NCBI RefSeq assembly: GCF_004114915.1
Contig: NZ_CP022220.1
Span: 744,001-808,000 of the forward strand
Source of the DNA: Bradyrhizobium guangxiense
GTDB lineage: Bacteria; Pseudomonadota; Alphaproteobacteria; Rhizobiales; Xanthobacteraceae
Length of the DNA: 64,000 bases
Direction of reading: 5' to 3'
A model generated the notes under the pieces. It did not search any database, was not told the origin of the DNA, and saw only the letters and a list, made by a program, of their open reading frames with translations. The position numbers and the translations under genes were made by a program. Shown here one piece after another: positions 9,007 through 17,496 of the stretch (its first letter is position 1; every line of letters begins with the position of its first letter).

Positions 9007-10230
9007 TTAGAGCTCCTTGTAGATCGGGATCGTCTCGGTATGTGCATCGATGACTTCGATGACTTGTCGTTGCAGCGGGAGTTCTGTCTTGCGCTCCTTC
9101 CAAAGTTTCTTGAAGCGCTGCACCGTTTCCGCAGCCGTTTCGAGCGCAAGCGTCTCCGACATCTTCGCCTTGGCAGCCAGATGCGCCAGCTCGTCCTTTG
9201 AGAATTCGGCCATCTTCTTCGTGCGCGAATAGTTCAACGCCATCTTGTCGTCCGGGATGTACGCAATAGTCGAGAGCAGATCGTAGGCGGGCGACAGGAC
9301 GGGTGTCCGCCCATCAGGGTAGATCAATGACCAGTTCTTCAGGTGCATGTCGGCGTTGCCGATCAGTGTGCTGAATACGAGTCGTCGGACGAACTCGGCG
9401 AGGTCGGCCTCACCAGTCTCAATGCCGAGGACACGCGCGATGCTTCGGTAATTCGCCTTGTCGTATTTTTCATCCGGAAAGACGCCGAATACCTGAGCGA
9501 AATCCTCCATGTGGACCGGAGCATCAGCCGTGCGGTCGAACCGCTTCACGGCAAACGCCCGCCCCTCGAGTTCGCCGATTCCGTCCGGAAGACCTTTGAT
9601 TGCCTCGACGTCGATCAGTTGAAGCTCGGGCACATCCATGCCGATGTCCTTCGCCAGGGTCATCATGGAGTATTCGTTCTCAGGCACGCCGATATACTGA
9701 TGTGACGGTAGCTTGACGATCCATGAACCGCCGACACCTTCGACCGGAATAGTGAGTCCGCCCTTCTTGGGATCATTCTTGAGCGCGGAGAACTTCAGCT
9801 GCACGCCCGCAAGCGAGAAGCGCATCATGTTCTGCCGTTTATCGGGCGTAAGATTCTCCTCGACCTGGGGGGGCAGCGCGTCTCCATCGGCCGGGTGGAC
9901 CGACAGGGCACCCGGAAGGTCTCGGCCCAGCATCCACAGGAGGAAGAACTCGCGCCGTTCCTTCACGCCCGCCCGTTCCGCAAGATAGCGACGAAGCGGC
10001 CCTTCCGGCAGAAGATTGGAGAAGAATGGCGCGAGAACTTGTTGATACGGTTTGAACGAGGTGAGCAGATTCCCGAACGAGTCCTTGAAAGACAGGCTCA
10101 AGGTGGAACGGTGGGCGTCATCGATGTAGGTCTGATTGAAGGCGAGCAGCGAACGATCGCCCTGCACGAGTGTGAGAGTCGCGATCGGGGTATCGTGCAG
10201 GTGGACATTTAGAACGGATACGTCAGGCAT
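9007..10230 (-). CDS. hipA: HipA-family serine/threonine kinase toxin
   Basis: A 407-residue HipA-like kinase. The start is placed at ATG 10230 (MPDVSVLNVH), overlapping the antitoxin stop by 8 bp; a longer in-frame start would run deep into the antitoxin gene. Recognisable blocks are LPEGPLRRYLA in the N-terminal domain, the P-loop-like FSLAGVQLKFS, GGSWIVKLPS, ENEYSMM, the catalytic IGNADMHLKNW and the metal-binding LSPAYDLLST. HipA of E. coli phosphorylates GltX and causes persistence; the target here is unknown. The gene is intact. Confidence 0.9.
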   Translation of the reverse strand: MPDVSVLNVHLHDTPIATLTLVQGDRSLLAFNQTYIDDAHRSTLSLSFKDSFGNLLTSFKPYQQVLAPFFSNLLPEGPLRRYLAERAGVKERREFFLLWMLGRDLPGALSVHPADGDALPPQVEENLTPDKRQNMMRFSLAGVQLKFSALKNDPKKGGLTIPVEGVGGSWIVKLPSHQYIGVPENEYSMMTLAKDIGMDVPELQLIDVEAIKGLPDGIGELEGRAFAVKRFDRTADAPVHMEDFAQVFGVFPDEKYDKANYRSIARVLGIETGEADLAEFVRRLVFSTLIGNADMHLKNWSLIYPDGRTPVLSPAYDLLSTIAYIPDDKMALNYSRTKKMAEFSKDELAHLAAKAKMSETLALETAAETVQRFKKLWKERKTELPLQRQVIEVIDAHTETIPIYKEL

Positions 10231-10801
10231 CGTCGTCCTCATCGTCGAGAGCGTAGGCGGGGCGAGGGGCTTCTTCGGGATGAGCGACCCTGTTGCGTAC
10301 ACCCTGTAACGCGCCTGCAGAATCTTCCAGCAGAGCCCTGGGTATAGGTTCGACGCTATAGGGACGCAGGCTCTCGACGATATCTGAGACAAGTGCCAGG
10401 TCGGTTTTTGAAAGATGGACCTGTTTCAGAAAGCGAAAATATTCGGCGATGCGGTCGAGGGTGGCTGAACTGCCATAGCGTTTCCTTTGACCAGAGACGA
10501 TGCGTTCGGCCTTGCTGAAGACATCCGACGATCCTTGTTCGGACGAGAATTCGGCAGCGTTTGATCGCAGTAAGCCCTCTATCGCGGGAAGAAGTTTCTT
10601 CGGCACAAGGACGAGCTCCAGGTCGAGCGCCCGCGCCATCTGCATGAAGCTCGACAGGCCCGGTTCGAGGCGACTGGTCTCGATTTGCGAGATGTGCGCC
10701 TGGGTCATACCCGCGCGGGCCGCCAGCGCGCGTTGGCTCATGCCCGCCTTTGCGCGCTGAGCGGAGGCGGCTTTGATGAGCTCTTCACTTTGGTAAGTCA
10801 C
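10223..10801 (-). CDS. hipB: HipB-like XRE-family antitoxin, long form
   Basis: A 192-residue DNA-binding antitoxin with a GTG start. Residues about 12-70 form an XRE helix-turn-helix (AGMSQRALAARAGMTQAHISQIE). At twice the length of E. coli HipB, it has an extra C-terminal region (about 90-192) ending in an acidic DDEDDDA tail. The extra part is probably a HipA-binding or regulatory extension. It is first in the operon and shares its last 8 bp with hipA. Confidence 0.85.
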   Translation of the reverse strand: MTYQSEELIKAASAQRAKAGMSQRALAARAGMTQAHISQIETSRLEPGLSSFMQMARALDLELVLVPKKLLPAIEGLLRSNAAEFSSEQGSSDVFSKAERIVSGQRKRYGSSATLDRIAEYFRFLKQVHLSKTDLALVSDIVESLRPYSVEPIPRALLEDSAGALQGVRNRVAHPEEAPRPAYALDDEDDDA

Positions 10802-10868
10802 AATATATTATCCTGATCAAATAAGTCATTCGATCTGTATTATATATCGAAACGCCGACATGTCTCAA
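10799..10868 (-). promoter_or_regulatory. hipBA promoter
   Basis: On the minus strand a TTGAGA -35 (10863-10868) and a perfect TATAAT -10 (10839-10844) are separated by 18 bp, with the GTG start of hipB 38 bp below the -10. Between -10 and start lies TTATTTGATCAGGATAA with TTAT/ATAA ends and a TGATCA core, a plausible autoregulatory operator. A further inverted repeat, GATAA-N6-TTATC, lies upstream at 10905-10920. Confidence 0.6.
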
Positions 10869-11233
10869 GCTGACCGATCAGTATTGTTATCAAGCAGCCA
10901 TCATGATAAGTAAAATTATCGATGAAGCGCGGACGAATTTCGCTTGCGCGCGGCCTTCGCCGGGCCGGCTCTTGACTAGGCCGCCCGGCCCAGGCCCTGC
11001 GGCGTTCCCGCCCGCGCAAGAAACTGCGAAAAACCTAGCTGCCTAGACGATCATCGCTGCCATAGCCGAGAGGCGAACGGATCCATCGTGGACCGATAAC
11101 GAAAGAGACTTTGAGAGCCTCAGATCCATCAACCCGCTTTGCAAAGGCCGGAACTCATAAACACGAGGGAATTGCTTCCTTGCGAACCAAAATAAAGCCT
11201 CAGCGATCGCGGTGTGTTATGGTTTTTTGCAAC
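10869..11233. other. Intergenic region hipB / fic remnant
   Basis: No gene recognised. It holds the inverted repeat at 10905-10920 and otherwise unremarkable GC-rich sequence. Confidence 0.35.
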
Positions 11234-11276
11234 AACCCAAAATATAACTAGCAAAATTAGCCTCTTAGTTTGGGTT
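11234..11276. promoter_or_regulatory. Inverted repeat before fic start
   Basis: AACCCAAA at 11234-11241 and its exact complement TTTGGGTT at 11269-11276 flank an AT-rich 27-bp spacer, ending 2 bp before the fic ATG. The position suggests an operator or a structure covering the ribosome-binding region; no Shine-Dalgarno sequence is visible. Confidence 0.45.
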
Positions 11277-11278
11277 CC

Positions 11279-12475
11279 ATGAAGCGTAGCGATCTCAGCC
11301 GCACCATCCGGGAAACCCTAAAACGGCTTCCGCCACCCTACGATTCCCACTACGGGATCGTTCCACCGGCACCTCCAGAGGACGGCGTATTCGCCCCCGG
11401 TGCAGCGAAAGCCCTGGAAGCGGCACAAGCGGCATTCGGGACGGTCAACGCCATCCTTACCAGGCGCGAGGCGGTCAGTTCCTCGTCGATCGAAGGCACC
11501 CAGAGCACTCTCGACGAACTGCTTTCCGTCGAAGAGACGGGCGATGACGGCGCCCGCAACGAGGCACGCCAGGTCTGCAGCTACGCCGTCGCCCTCGATA
11601 GGTTTGTCCCGCGGGCCACCGAGCTTGGCTACGGCGTCTTCACTATTGATCGATCAAGGATCTCCATCGCGCGTGATGAAGGACGACCCGGATTATCAGG
11701 ACGATCCCGGCGACTTCCGAACGCGCGTAGTCTGGATCGGCGGGGACAAAGACATCGCATATTCAAGTATAAATCCTCCCCCCCCACCCGACGTGCCAGA
11801 TTGCCTCGCTCAGGCGGTCGACTACCTCCGGAACGAGGGCATGCAGCAGATGACTCAAGGGTTCATCACGCGCATGGCCATTGCGCACGCCCATTTCGAA
11901 GCGGTACACCCCTTTCGCGCCGGCAACGGTCGCGTGGGTCGTCTCCTCCTCCCGCTCATGATGGCGGCGGAGAAGCGTGTACCGCTGTACCTTTCTCCCT
12001 ACATCGAAAGCAAGAAGGGCACGTACTACGCATCCCTCAAGAACGCCCAGCAGCGGCTCGACTGGGAGCCGATCATCACGTTCATGGCCGACGCCGTGAC
12101 CGCCACCGTTGAAGAGCTCATCCGCACCCGGCAGGCGCTGTCGGAGTTGTCCGAACGCTGGAGGGGTCGCCGGAAATTCCGTAAGGGTTTCTGCGGCTCT
12201 TCGGGCGCTGGACGAGCTTCACAACTATCCGGTCGTGACGGCGAAACGGCTCCGCGAACTTCTCGACATCTCTACCGCCCAGATCAACCAGGGCATCGCG
12301 CAGCTGGAAGAGGTGGGCATCCTACGGGAGCGGACCGGCTACGCGCGCAACCGCGTACGCCGCCTCGGAGGCGCTTGCCATCATCAACCGCCCGTTCGGC
12401 GAAGAGCCGGTTCTCGCAAACGTCAGTCCCGAGGTCGGTCCTGACAAGATCTCGGTCGGCCCCAAGGGGCCATAG
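11279..12475 (+). pseudogene. Fic-domain protein (class II), multiply frameshifted
   Basis: A Fic AMP-transferase remnant readable only by changing frame several times. It begins MKRSDLSRTIRETLKRLPPP with an intact inhibitory helix motif SSSIEGT, then loses single bases near 11653 and 11676. The Fic core follows (RMAIAHAHFEAVHPFRAGNG, near 11868-11930), and the frame shifts again near 12170. A C-terminal winged-helix segment (LHNYPVVTAKRLRELLDIS) follows, with a last shift near 12357 before EALAIINRPFGE and the stop. The Fic motif reads HPFRAGNGR, with alanine where the metal-binding Asp/Glu usually sits. No full product can be made, so it is a decayed toxin-like gene. Confidence 0.82.
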
Positions 12476-13128
12476 AGCGAATTCCGGAAGATGGCTGCGG
12501 CTCAGAATCGAAGAGGCGCTCCGGCTGCTTCATCGAAATAAATCCGTTCTCTTATGCCGGTATTGGCGGATGAAAAATTTAGAACTGGCAAATTTGGAAC
12601 TATGGGCAGGCAAACTATGCCGCGAGAGCTAAGCGGATCGTCCAGGTGGTCCACGGCCATGGATGCTCGCGTCATGTTCAACCGCGGCCTTCTTCGCATC
12701 CGTCGCAACTGGCCGACCACTGTCCACGCCGCCGGCCTTTATTCGGTATTGGCTATCCGTTGAGCCTACGGCTGGCCGTCTGACAACGAACTCGGCCCCC
12801 GCAACCGAATTGCTGCCGGAGCCGGAATTCACCTCGTCCAAATGCTTTCGCCATCAAACTGCAATCCCACGCCTCGTTCCATCGAACGTGGCTCACGGTG
12901 CTGTCGACGCAGATCAAGGCGCGCAGGCTCGGAGTGCCGAGGAGTCCGGGGGTGCAACGTAACAGTGCCGGGGACCACGCTCGTGCCGATCGGCAGAATT
13001 CAACCTGCGTCTCGGCATGTCGCTTTGAACAGCGTCAACATCGCATCGGCCCACATAGCGGTGCCCATTCCGCAATGCGTCCGTCTGATCGTATTGCGGT
13101 CTTTTTCGAATGAACTCAGAGCCTTGAT
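12476..13128. other. Gene-free stretch after fic remnant
   Basis: About 650 bp with only short ORFs in all frames and no recognised family. It is probably degraded accessory DNA. Confidence 0.35.
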
Positions 13129-13527
13129 TTAGGCTGCTTCTCCTATGAGTCTCTTCGCGGCCTGAGTTAGGAGGCCCGATCTCGTAAAGCCGTGCGCTTC
13201 AGCATATTTGTCGATCTGATTCAGAACGTCCTCAGGAAGGGTGACATTCACACGTATAGCCTTTGGTTGTTCGGGTTTGACCGACACCAAAATAGCTACC
13301 CCAGTTCGATGATCAGGATCTGCCATAACATCCTCTAGAGTAGAGGGCTCCGGAATGGCTTCTCCATCTTCAGCAAGACCCTCGATATGAAGGGTGAGGG
13401 CTTCCTCTGCCATAGCACGAGCGTCATCAAGGCTTTTGCCTGCCGTGATCACTCCGGGGAAGTCTGGAAATGAGACGCCGAAATCGCTGTCGGCATCCTT
13501 ATGGATAAGACCAATATAGTTACGCAT
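13129..13527 (-). CDS. hicB: HicB antitoxin
   Basis: A 132-residue antitoxin. Residues 1-60 form the HicB partial RNase-H-like fold (YIGLIHKDADSDFGVSFPDF, then GVITAGKSLDDARAMAEEAL). Residues about 88-130 form a ribbon-helix-helix DNA-binding domain (IRVNVTLPEDVLNQIDKYAE). It neutralises HicA and should bind the palindrome over the hicA start. It follows hicA by 5 bp and appears intact. Confidence 0.92.
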   Translation of the reverse strand: MRNYIGLIHKDADSDFGVSFPDFPGVITAGKSLDDARAMAEEALTLHIEGLAEDGEAIPEPSTLEDVMADPDHRTGVAILVSVKPEQPKAIRVNVTLPEDVLNQIDKYAEAHGFTRSGLLTQAAKRLIGEAA

Positions 13528-13532
13528 GGCGC

Positions 13533-13721
13533 TTACCTCAGTTTGAGACCTGACTGCTTTTCAATACTCTTCAGTGTCCCGAGTGGGACATCCCGTTCGG
13601 GGTGCGGAACAATTACGCGACCCTTCTTGAATGGATGTTTGAACTGCACATGGCTGCCTTTCCGGCCCACCTCAAACCATCCATCCCCTTGAAGGATCGA
13701 GATAATTTCCCGGCTTTTCAT
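13533..13721 (-). CDS. hicA: HicA toxin (mRNA interferase)
   Basis: A 62-residue HicA toxin with the double-stranded-RNA-binding-like fold. The catalytic histidine is H24 in RKGSHVQFKHP, followed by VIVPHPERDVPLGTLKSIEK. HicA cleaves mRNA independently of translation. There is no alternative internal methionine, so the start at 13721 is firm even though it lies inside the operator palindrome and lacks a Shine-Dalgarno sequence. It is transcribed with hicB. Confidence 0.92.
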   Translation of the reverse strand: MKSREIISILQGDGWFEVGRKGSHVQFKHPFKKGRVIVPHPERDVPLGTLKSIEKQSGLKLR

Positions 13722-13757
13722 AGTGTGTATTTATACACACTATGTGTAGACTGTCAA
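13719..13757 (-). promoter_or_regulatory. hicAB promoter with operator over the start codon
   Basis: A 26-bp palindrome at 13719-13744 has 12-bp perfect arms (arm CATAGTGTGTAT) around a 2-bp centre. On the minus strand a consensus TTGACA -35 (13752-13757) and TATAAA -10 (13730-13735) are 16 bp apart, and the -10 sits inside the palindrome. Only 8 bp separate the -10 from the hicA ATG, predicting a leaderless or nearly leaderless mRNA. The palindrome covers both -10 and start codon, fitting tight HicB autorepression. Confidence 0.75.
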
Positions 13758-13796
13758 CCCAATGGTAACCGGTATGAGCTCCCACGTCTGCAGTGA

Positions 13797-14423
13797 TCAG
13801 CCTGTGCGAGCGTAGCGGGTCGGCATCCAGTACTGACGCATGGCCTCGACGACGTCCGGAATGTCGGCATGGGCGTTGCGCAGGAATTCCTCGGTCTCGC
13901 GGCCTTTCCTTGGTGGTCCAAGCAGTGGACGCCCTTGATCGTCGACGCAATGCAGCAGGATGGGCAGGAGCAAGCCGTGGTGTATGTTGCTGACGTCGAG
14001 CAGTGGGCCCCAGGCTGATAGTCGCAACCGCATGGCGGCATGGAATCCCTGACACCACGGCCGCGCATCAACGTCGCCATTCGGCTTGCGGCCATGGACC
14101 GGTGCGAACCGATGTGGTGCGGTGGAAAGAACATTACTGATGTCGTTGTGGCGCAGCGCGACGGCCGAAATCGCGGCGAACTCCGGCGTGCCGCCATGGT
14201 TGAATGCGTCGGCGTCGATGGCGAGCAGCGGACAGATCCAGTCGAGCGGACTCATCGACACCGGCCCGGCCACGATCGCGGCGACATAGCCGTCGAGCAT
14301 GGGAAGACTGGTGGCGACGGGATGCTGCTCGGCACGAGCCTGTAGCCAAGGCTCAAGTTCGTCGAGCGGCATCGCGGCTGCCGCCATCGATGATGAAGAT
14401 GATGAACGGCGGCGGCGGGTCAT
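13797..14423 (-). CDS. UPF0149-family passenger protein of IS66
   Basis: A 208-residue protein of the UPF0149/YecA-like family, with conserved blocks MLDGYVAAIVAGPVSMSP, FNHGGTPEFAAISAVALRHN and FRPVH-like FAPVHGRK. Its start overlaps the tnpC stop by 4 bp. This gene is a common companion of IS66 tnpC in rhizobia; its function in transposition is unknown. The serine-rich N-terminus (RRRRSSSSSS) is probably disordered. Confidence 0.75.
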   Translation of the reverse strand: MTRRRRSSSSSSMAAAAMPLDELEPWLQARAEQHPVATSLPMLDGYVAAIVAGPVSMSPLDWICPLLAIDADAFNHGGTPEFAAISAVALRHNDISNVLSTAPHRFAPVHGRKPNGDVDARPWCQGFHAAMRLRLSAWGPLLDVSNIHHGLLLPILLHCVDDQGRPLLGPPRKGRETEEFLRNAHADIPDVVEAMRQYWMPTRYARTG

Positions 14424-15979
14424 GCGGCCACCCGTGCGCTGAGCTCGCGGGTCGCCTTCCAGTTCCAGGGGAGAAGTTCGTGCAGCTGGTGGCTCTTGGT
14501 CTGACCGGAGACGATGCGCTCCAGCACATCGGCCAGATAGGCCTGCGGATCGAGTTCGTGGAGCTTTGCCGTATTGACCAGCGACGCAAGGATTGCCCAG
14601 CTCTCGGCGCCGCCCTCGCTGCCGCTGAACAATGAGTTACGGCGCCCCATCGCAATCGGGCGCATTGAACGCTCGACGGTGTTGCTGTCGACCTCGACGC
14701 GGCCATCGCGGAGAAATAGCGTCAGTCCGTCCCAGTGATTGAGCGTATAGTTGATGGCCTCCACTAGCTTCGATTGGGAGAACAGGTGGTCGAGCATCGA
14801 GGTCAGTCGCGCCTTCAGCACCTCCATCAGCGGTGCGGACCTGGTGCGGCGGGCGGCAAGCCGCTGTTCGGCGCTCAAGCCACGGATCTCGGCCTCGATG
14901 GCGTAGACCGCTTGCAGGCGCTCGATCACTTCGTGAGCGAACGGCGACTGCATCGTCTTGTACACCTCGACGAATTTGCGTCGGGCATGCGCGAGACAAA
15001 AAGCCAGCTGGATCGCCCCGCCTTGACCGCGGGCAAGCGCTTTGTAGGCGGCATAGCCATCCACCTGCAGAATGCCGGAGAAGCCGGCCAATTGCCCGGC
15101 GATCTCCTCGGTGCCGCGGCCATCCGCAAACACATAGGCGACCGCCGGCGGCGATGGGCCACCCCATGGGCGATCATCCATCGCATGCGCCCAGAACTGG
15201 CAGATACGAGTGCGATGTCGTCCGGGATCGAGCACCGGCATCGGCGTCTCGTCGCAGAACAGCCGCGGCGAAGCCTGGATCGTCCGCAGCTGAAGCTCAT
15301 AAAGACTCTTAAGCCACCATGCCGCACGCTTCACCCAGCCGGCGAGCGTCGCGCGGTCGAGATGAAGGCCCTGACCGGCCAGGATCTGCACCTGGCGGTA
15401 CAGCGGCAGATACCAGGCGAACTTCGAGATCACCACGTGAGCCACGAGTGCCGTCGATGCCATGCCGCTGTCGATCAGACGCGGCAGCACCTTCGCCTGC
15501 ACCACGCCGTCGGTGCAGCCGCGGCAGGCGTATTTGGGACGAATCGTGCGCAGTACCCGCAGGATCGCCGGGATCACGTCCAGTACCTCGCTCACATCCT
15601 CGCCGATCCGGTGCAGAAGGCCCTGGCAGCACGGGCACGCTGTCGTGTCTGGCTCGAGCACCTGCTCGCAGCGAGGCAAATGCTTGGGTAGCGCGCCGAT
15701 GTTGCGCCTCGCCTTCTTGCGCGGCTTCCCAGCCGGCTTCGTCGCAGGCAAATCGTCGTTGGCTGGCGCAGGTGATGTGACGCCAGTCGCGAGATCGTCC
15801 AGTTCGAGCGCGAGCTGCTCGGCCACGATCGCCGCCAGCCGCTCTGAGCGCTTGCCGAAGATCATCTCCTTCAGCGTCTGCATCGCCACACGTAGCTTCT
15901 CGTTCTCGGCGTCAAGCGCGAGCACCATCTCGGCCAGAGCCGCTGCATCGGTCGGAAGAGCTTCGGGACGAATCGCCAT
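14420..15979 (-). CDS. tnpC: IS66 transposase TnpC
   Basis: A 519-residue IS66 transposase. The start is set at MAIRPEALPTDAAALAEMVL; an upstream in-frame ATG adds an atypical leader. Features in order: an N-terminal leucine-rich coiled coil (VLALDAENEKLRVAMQTLKE), a zinc-binding region (CPCCQG ... YACRGC), then the DDE catalytic domain with FCDETPMPVL, LQVDGYAAYKAL and the glutamate in NTVERSMRPIAMGRRN, followed by LFSGSEGGAESWAI. It is complete and intact. Confidence 0.93.
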   Translation of the reverse strand: MAIRPEALPTDAAALAEMVLALDAENEKLRVAMQTLKEMIFGKRSERLAAIVAEQLALELDDLATGVTSPAPANDDLPATKPAGKPRKKARRNIGALPKHLPRCEQVLEPDTTACPCCQGLLHRIGEDVSEVLDVIPAILRVLRTIRPKYACRGCTDGVVQAKVLPRLIDSGMASTALVAHVVISKFAWYLPLYRQVQILAGQGLHLDRATLAGWVKRAAWWLKSLYELQLRTIQASPRLFCDETPMPVLDPGRHRTRICQFWAHAMDDRPWGGPSPPAVAYVFADGRGTEEIAGQLAGFSGILQVDGYAAYKALARGQGGAIQLAFCLAHARRKFVEVYKTMQSPFAHEVIERLQAVYAIEAEIRGLSAEQRLAARRTRSAPLMEVLKARLTSMLDHLFSQSKLVEAINYTLNHWDGLTLFLRDGRVEVDSNTVERSMRPIAMGRRNSLFSGSEGGAESWAILASLVNTAKLHELDPQAYLADVLERIVSGQTKSHQLHELLPWNWKATRELSARVAA

Positions 15980-16029
15980 GATCGAACGATATATCCGCCC
16001 ATCACAGGCTCCAGCAAAATCTTCGCCTC

Positions 16030-16384
16030 TCAGCCGACAACGGCCGGCTGCTTCACAGGCTTGTGTGAAACACGCGTCCACTCAAGTCCGTCGAGCAGCA
16101 TCGCGAGTTGTGTCGCACTCAGATGCACCACGCCGTCGCGGACCGGCGGCCAGGTGAAGTGTCCCTGGTGCAGCCACTTCGTCACCAGCACCATGCCGCT
16201 ACCATCCCATGCCAGAAGCTTCACTCTGTCCGCGCGCTTGCTGCGGAACACGAAGATGTCGCCGCAATACGAGGTTCGCGTGCAACGCTTCGCTCACCAG
16301 CGCCGACAGCGTGTGCACCGACTTGCGAAAGTCGACTGGCTGTGCCGCCAGCACCACCTTGAGGTCAGACCGTAATGCAATCAA
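16030..16384 (-). pseudogene. tnpB: IS66 TnpB, single-base frameshift
   Basis: The family start MIALRSDLKVVLAAQPVDFR is in one frame to about SEALHAN, and the rest (FRSKRADRVKLLAWDGSGMV to the stop) is in another. Removing one base, the A at 16272 on the plus strand, restores HANPYCGDIFVFRSK and a 117-residue protein, the usual TnpB length. TnpB is needed for IS66 transposition, so this copy may be inactive unless TnpB comes from elsewhere. The start overlaps the tnpA stop. Confidence 0.85.
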
Positions 16385-16854
16385 CGGATGCCCCGAAGCG
16401 CCGATAGCACTGTCGAAAGCGTCGCCAGCTCCACTCCGGGCTCGACCCGGATGCGTGCCCCGCCCAGCTCGATCTCGATCATTCCGCCAAGCTTGCCTGG
16501 AGCCGATGCCATCTGCGGCGGCACCTTATGCGCGCACGCTAACCGGTCCGACTCGTCTGCCGTCGCCGGACCGCTCTCGGAAGCGATCCGGACCGGCACG
16601 AAGCCTGGCGCCTGAAAGCTCACTGCCGTCGCGAACTTGCGCCGCCACACCGTCAGCAACCCACGGACAACGCCATGGCGCCGAGCGACCTCGGAAATAT
16701 TGGCCCCTTCCTCGAAGCTCTCGGCCACGATCCGAGCCTTCTCTTCAGCCGTCCAGCGCCGTCGTCGACGCTGCCCTGTGATCACCTCGATCCGACGATA
16801 GGAGCCGCTTTCCTGCCTGGCATCAAGCCTGGCTTCATGCATGGCATCTGCCAT
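16381..16854 (-). CDS. tnpA: IS66 TnpA (helix-turn-helix accessory protein)
   Basis: A 157-residue first ORF of IS66. It has the transposase-8-like helix-turn-helix RRRRWTAEEKARIVAESFEE, then SEVARRHGVVRGLLTVWRRK, and a C-terminal region ending IRVEPGVELATLSTVLSALR, matching the family layout. It is thought to bind the element ends. It overlaps tnpB by 4 bp and is intact. Confidence 0.9.
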   Translation of the reverse strand: MADAMHEARLDARQESGSYRRIEVITGQRRRRRWTAEEKARIVAESFEEGANISEVARRHGVVRGLLTVWRRKFATAVSFQAPGFVPVRIASESGPATADESDRLACAHKVPPQMASAPGKLGGMIEIELGGARIRVEPGVELATLSTVLSALRGIR

Positions 16855-17029
16855 AGCCCACCTCCAAAAAACAGTTCATGCCAGGCTGTATCGCAGCTCA
16901 TTCGCGCGATGCCCAGGTGGGGGCTCATGCCGGTTACACCCAATGTTGACCCCAGGGTTCCGCCTTCGATACCGGAATTTCTGAGGCGGCGGTAACAGGA
17001 CCGAATCTGCAGCGGGCTGGCGTGTGGCT

Positions 17030-17496
17030 CTAAGCGGTTGGCTGATACAGTGTTGGAAACCAACGATCGACAACCGCAGTTGGGAAGCCGAGCTTCACCG
17101 GCGAGCGTGTTGTGGACGAGACGAGGTAACCCTTTTCAATAAGGGAGTTGAGCACCGCCCGCGCCTGGCGCTCTTTGTAGCCGGTGAGGCCGCGCGCAGG
17201 GCCCCGAGCATATTCGCCCGCCATGACCGCTTCGCGCAGCAAAGGCCATGAACCCTTTGGAAGGCGCTTTGCACGCGTCTCCTCCTCGGTCCAAATCTCC
17301 ATCCGCCTCAGTAATTCTTCCGGCTCCAAAAGCCCGGCCATGAAGTTGACCTGGTCAACACAGGTGGCCAGGAAGAATTTGCAGAAATCAAGAAGCCCTG
17401 CCATCGTAAGATTGCCTCGGCTATCGAGGTCGCCGCGACGCGGCTCGTCAGCAGCCTGCAGATAGGCGTGGTATTCCTCGTGAAGCCAAGTCAGTC
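17030..17496 (-). pseudogene. Fic-family protein, C-terminal fragment
   Basis: Reading on the minus strand from about 17496, the frame gives TWLHEEYHAYLQAADEPRRG and then MAGLLDFCKFFLATCVDQVN. It ends with a winged-helix-like part (LTGYKERQARAVLNSLIEKG) and DRWFPTLYQPTA. This is the C-terminal third of a rhizobial Fic protein. The Fic motif half is absent because the sequence switches abruptly to an EAL fragment on the other strand at about 17496. Identification is by remembered family pattern. Confidence 0.65.

Larger units (their letters stand above)
13765..16937 (-). mobile_element. IS66-family insertion sequence, complete ends
   Basis: A 3,173-bp element bounded by imperfect inverted repeats reading GTAACCGG(T/C)ATGAGC(T/C) inward from each end. 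It is flanked by the 8-bp direct repeat ACCCAATG at 13757-13764 and 16938-16945, the duplication length expected of IS66. Inside, on the minus strand, are tnpA, tnpB (frameshifted), tnpC and a UPF0149 passenger gene. The left duplication touches the -35 box of hicAB. Intact ends but a broken tnpB suggest a fairly recent insertion that may no longer transpose alone. Confidence 0.9.

Noticed and set aside
12476..13128. Possible transposase or nodulation-type fragments
   Set aside because: Short ORFs with no motif I can name; too weak to call.
14774..15691. 305-codon plus-strand ORF
   Set aside because: Antisense of the IS66 transposase.
16249..16290. Programmed frameshift in tnpB
   Set aside because: No slippery sequence is evident and IS66 tnpB is normally one frame; an indel is simpler.
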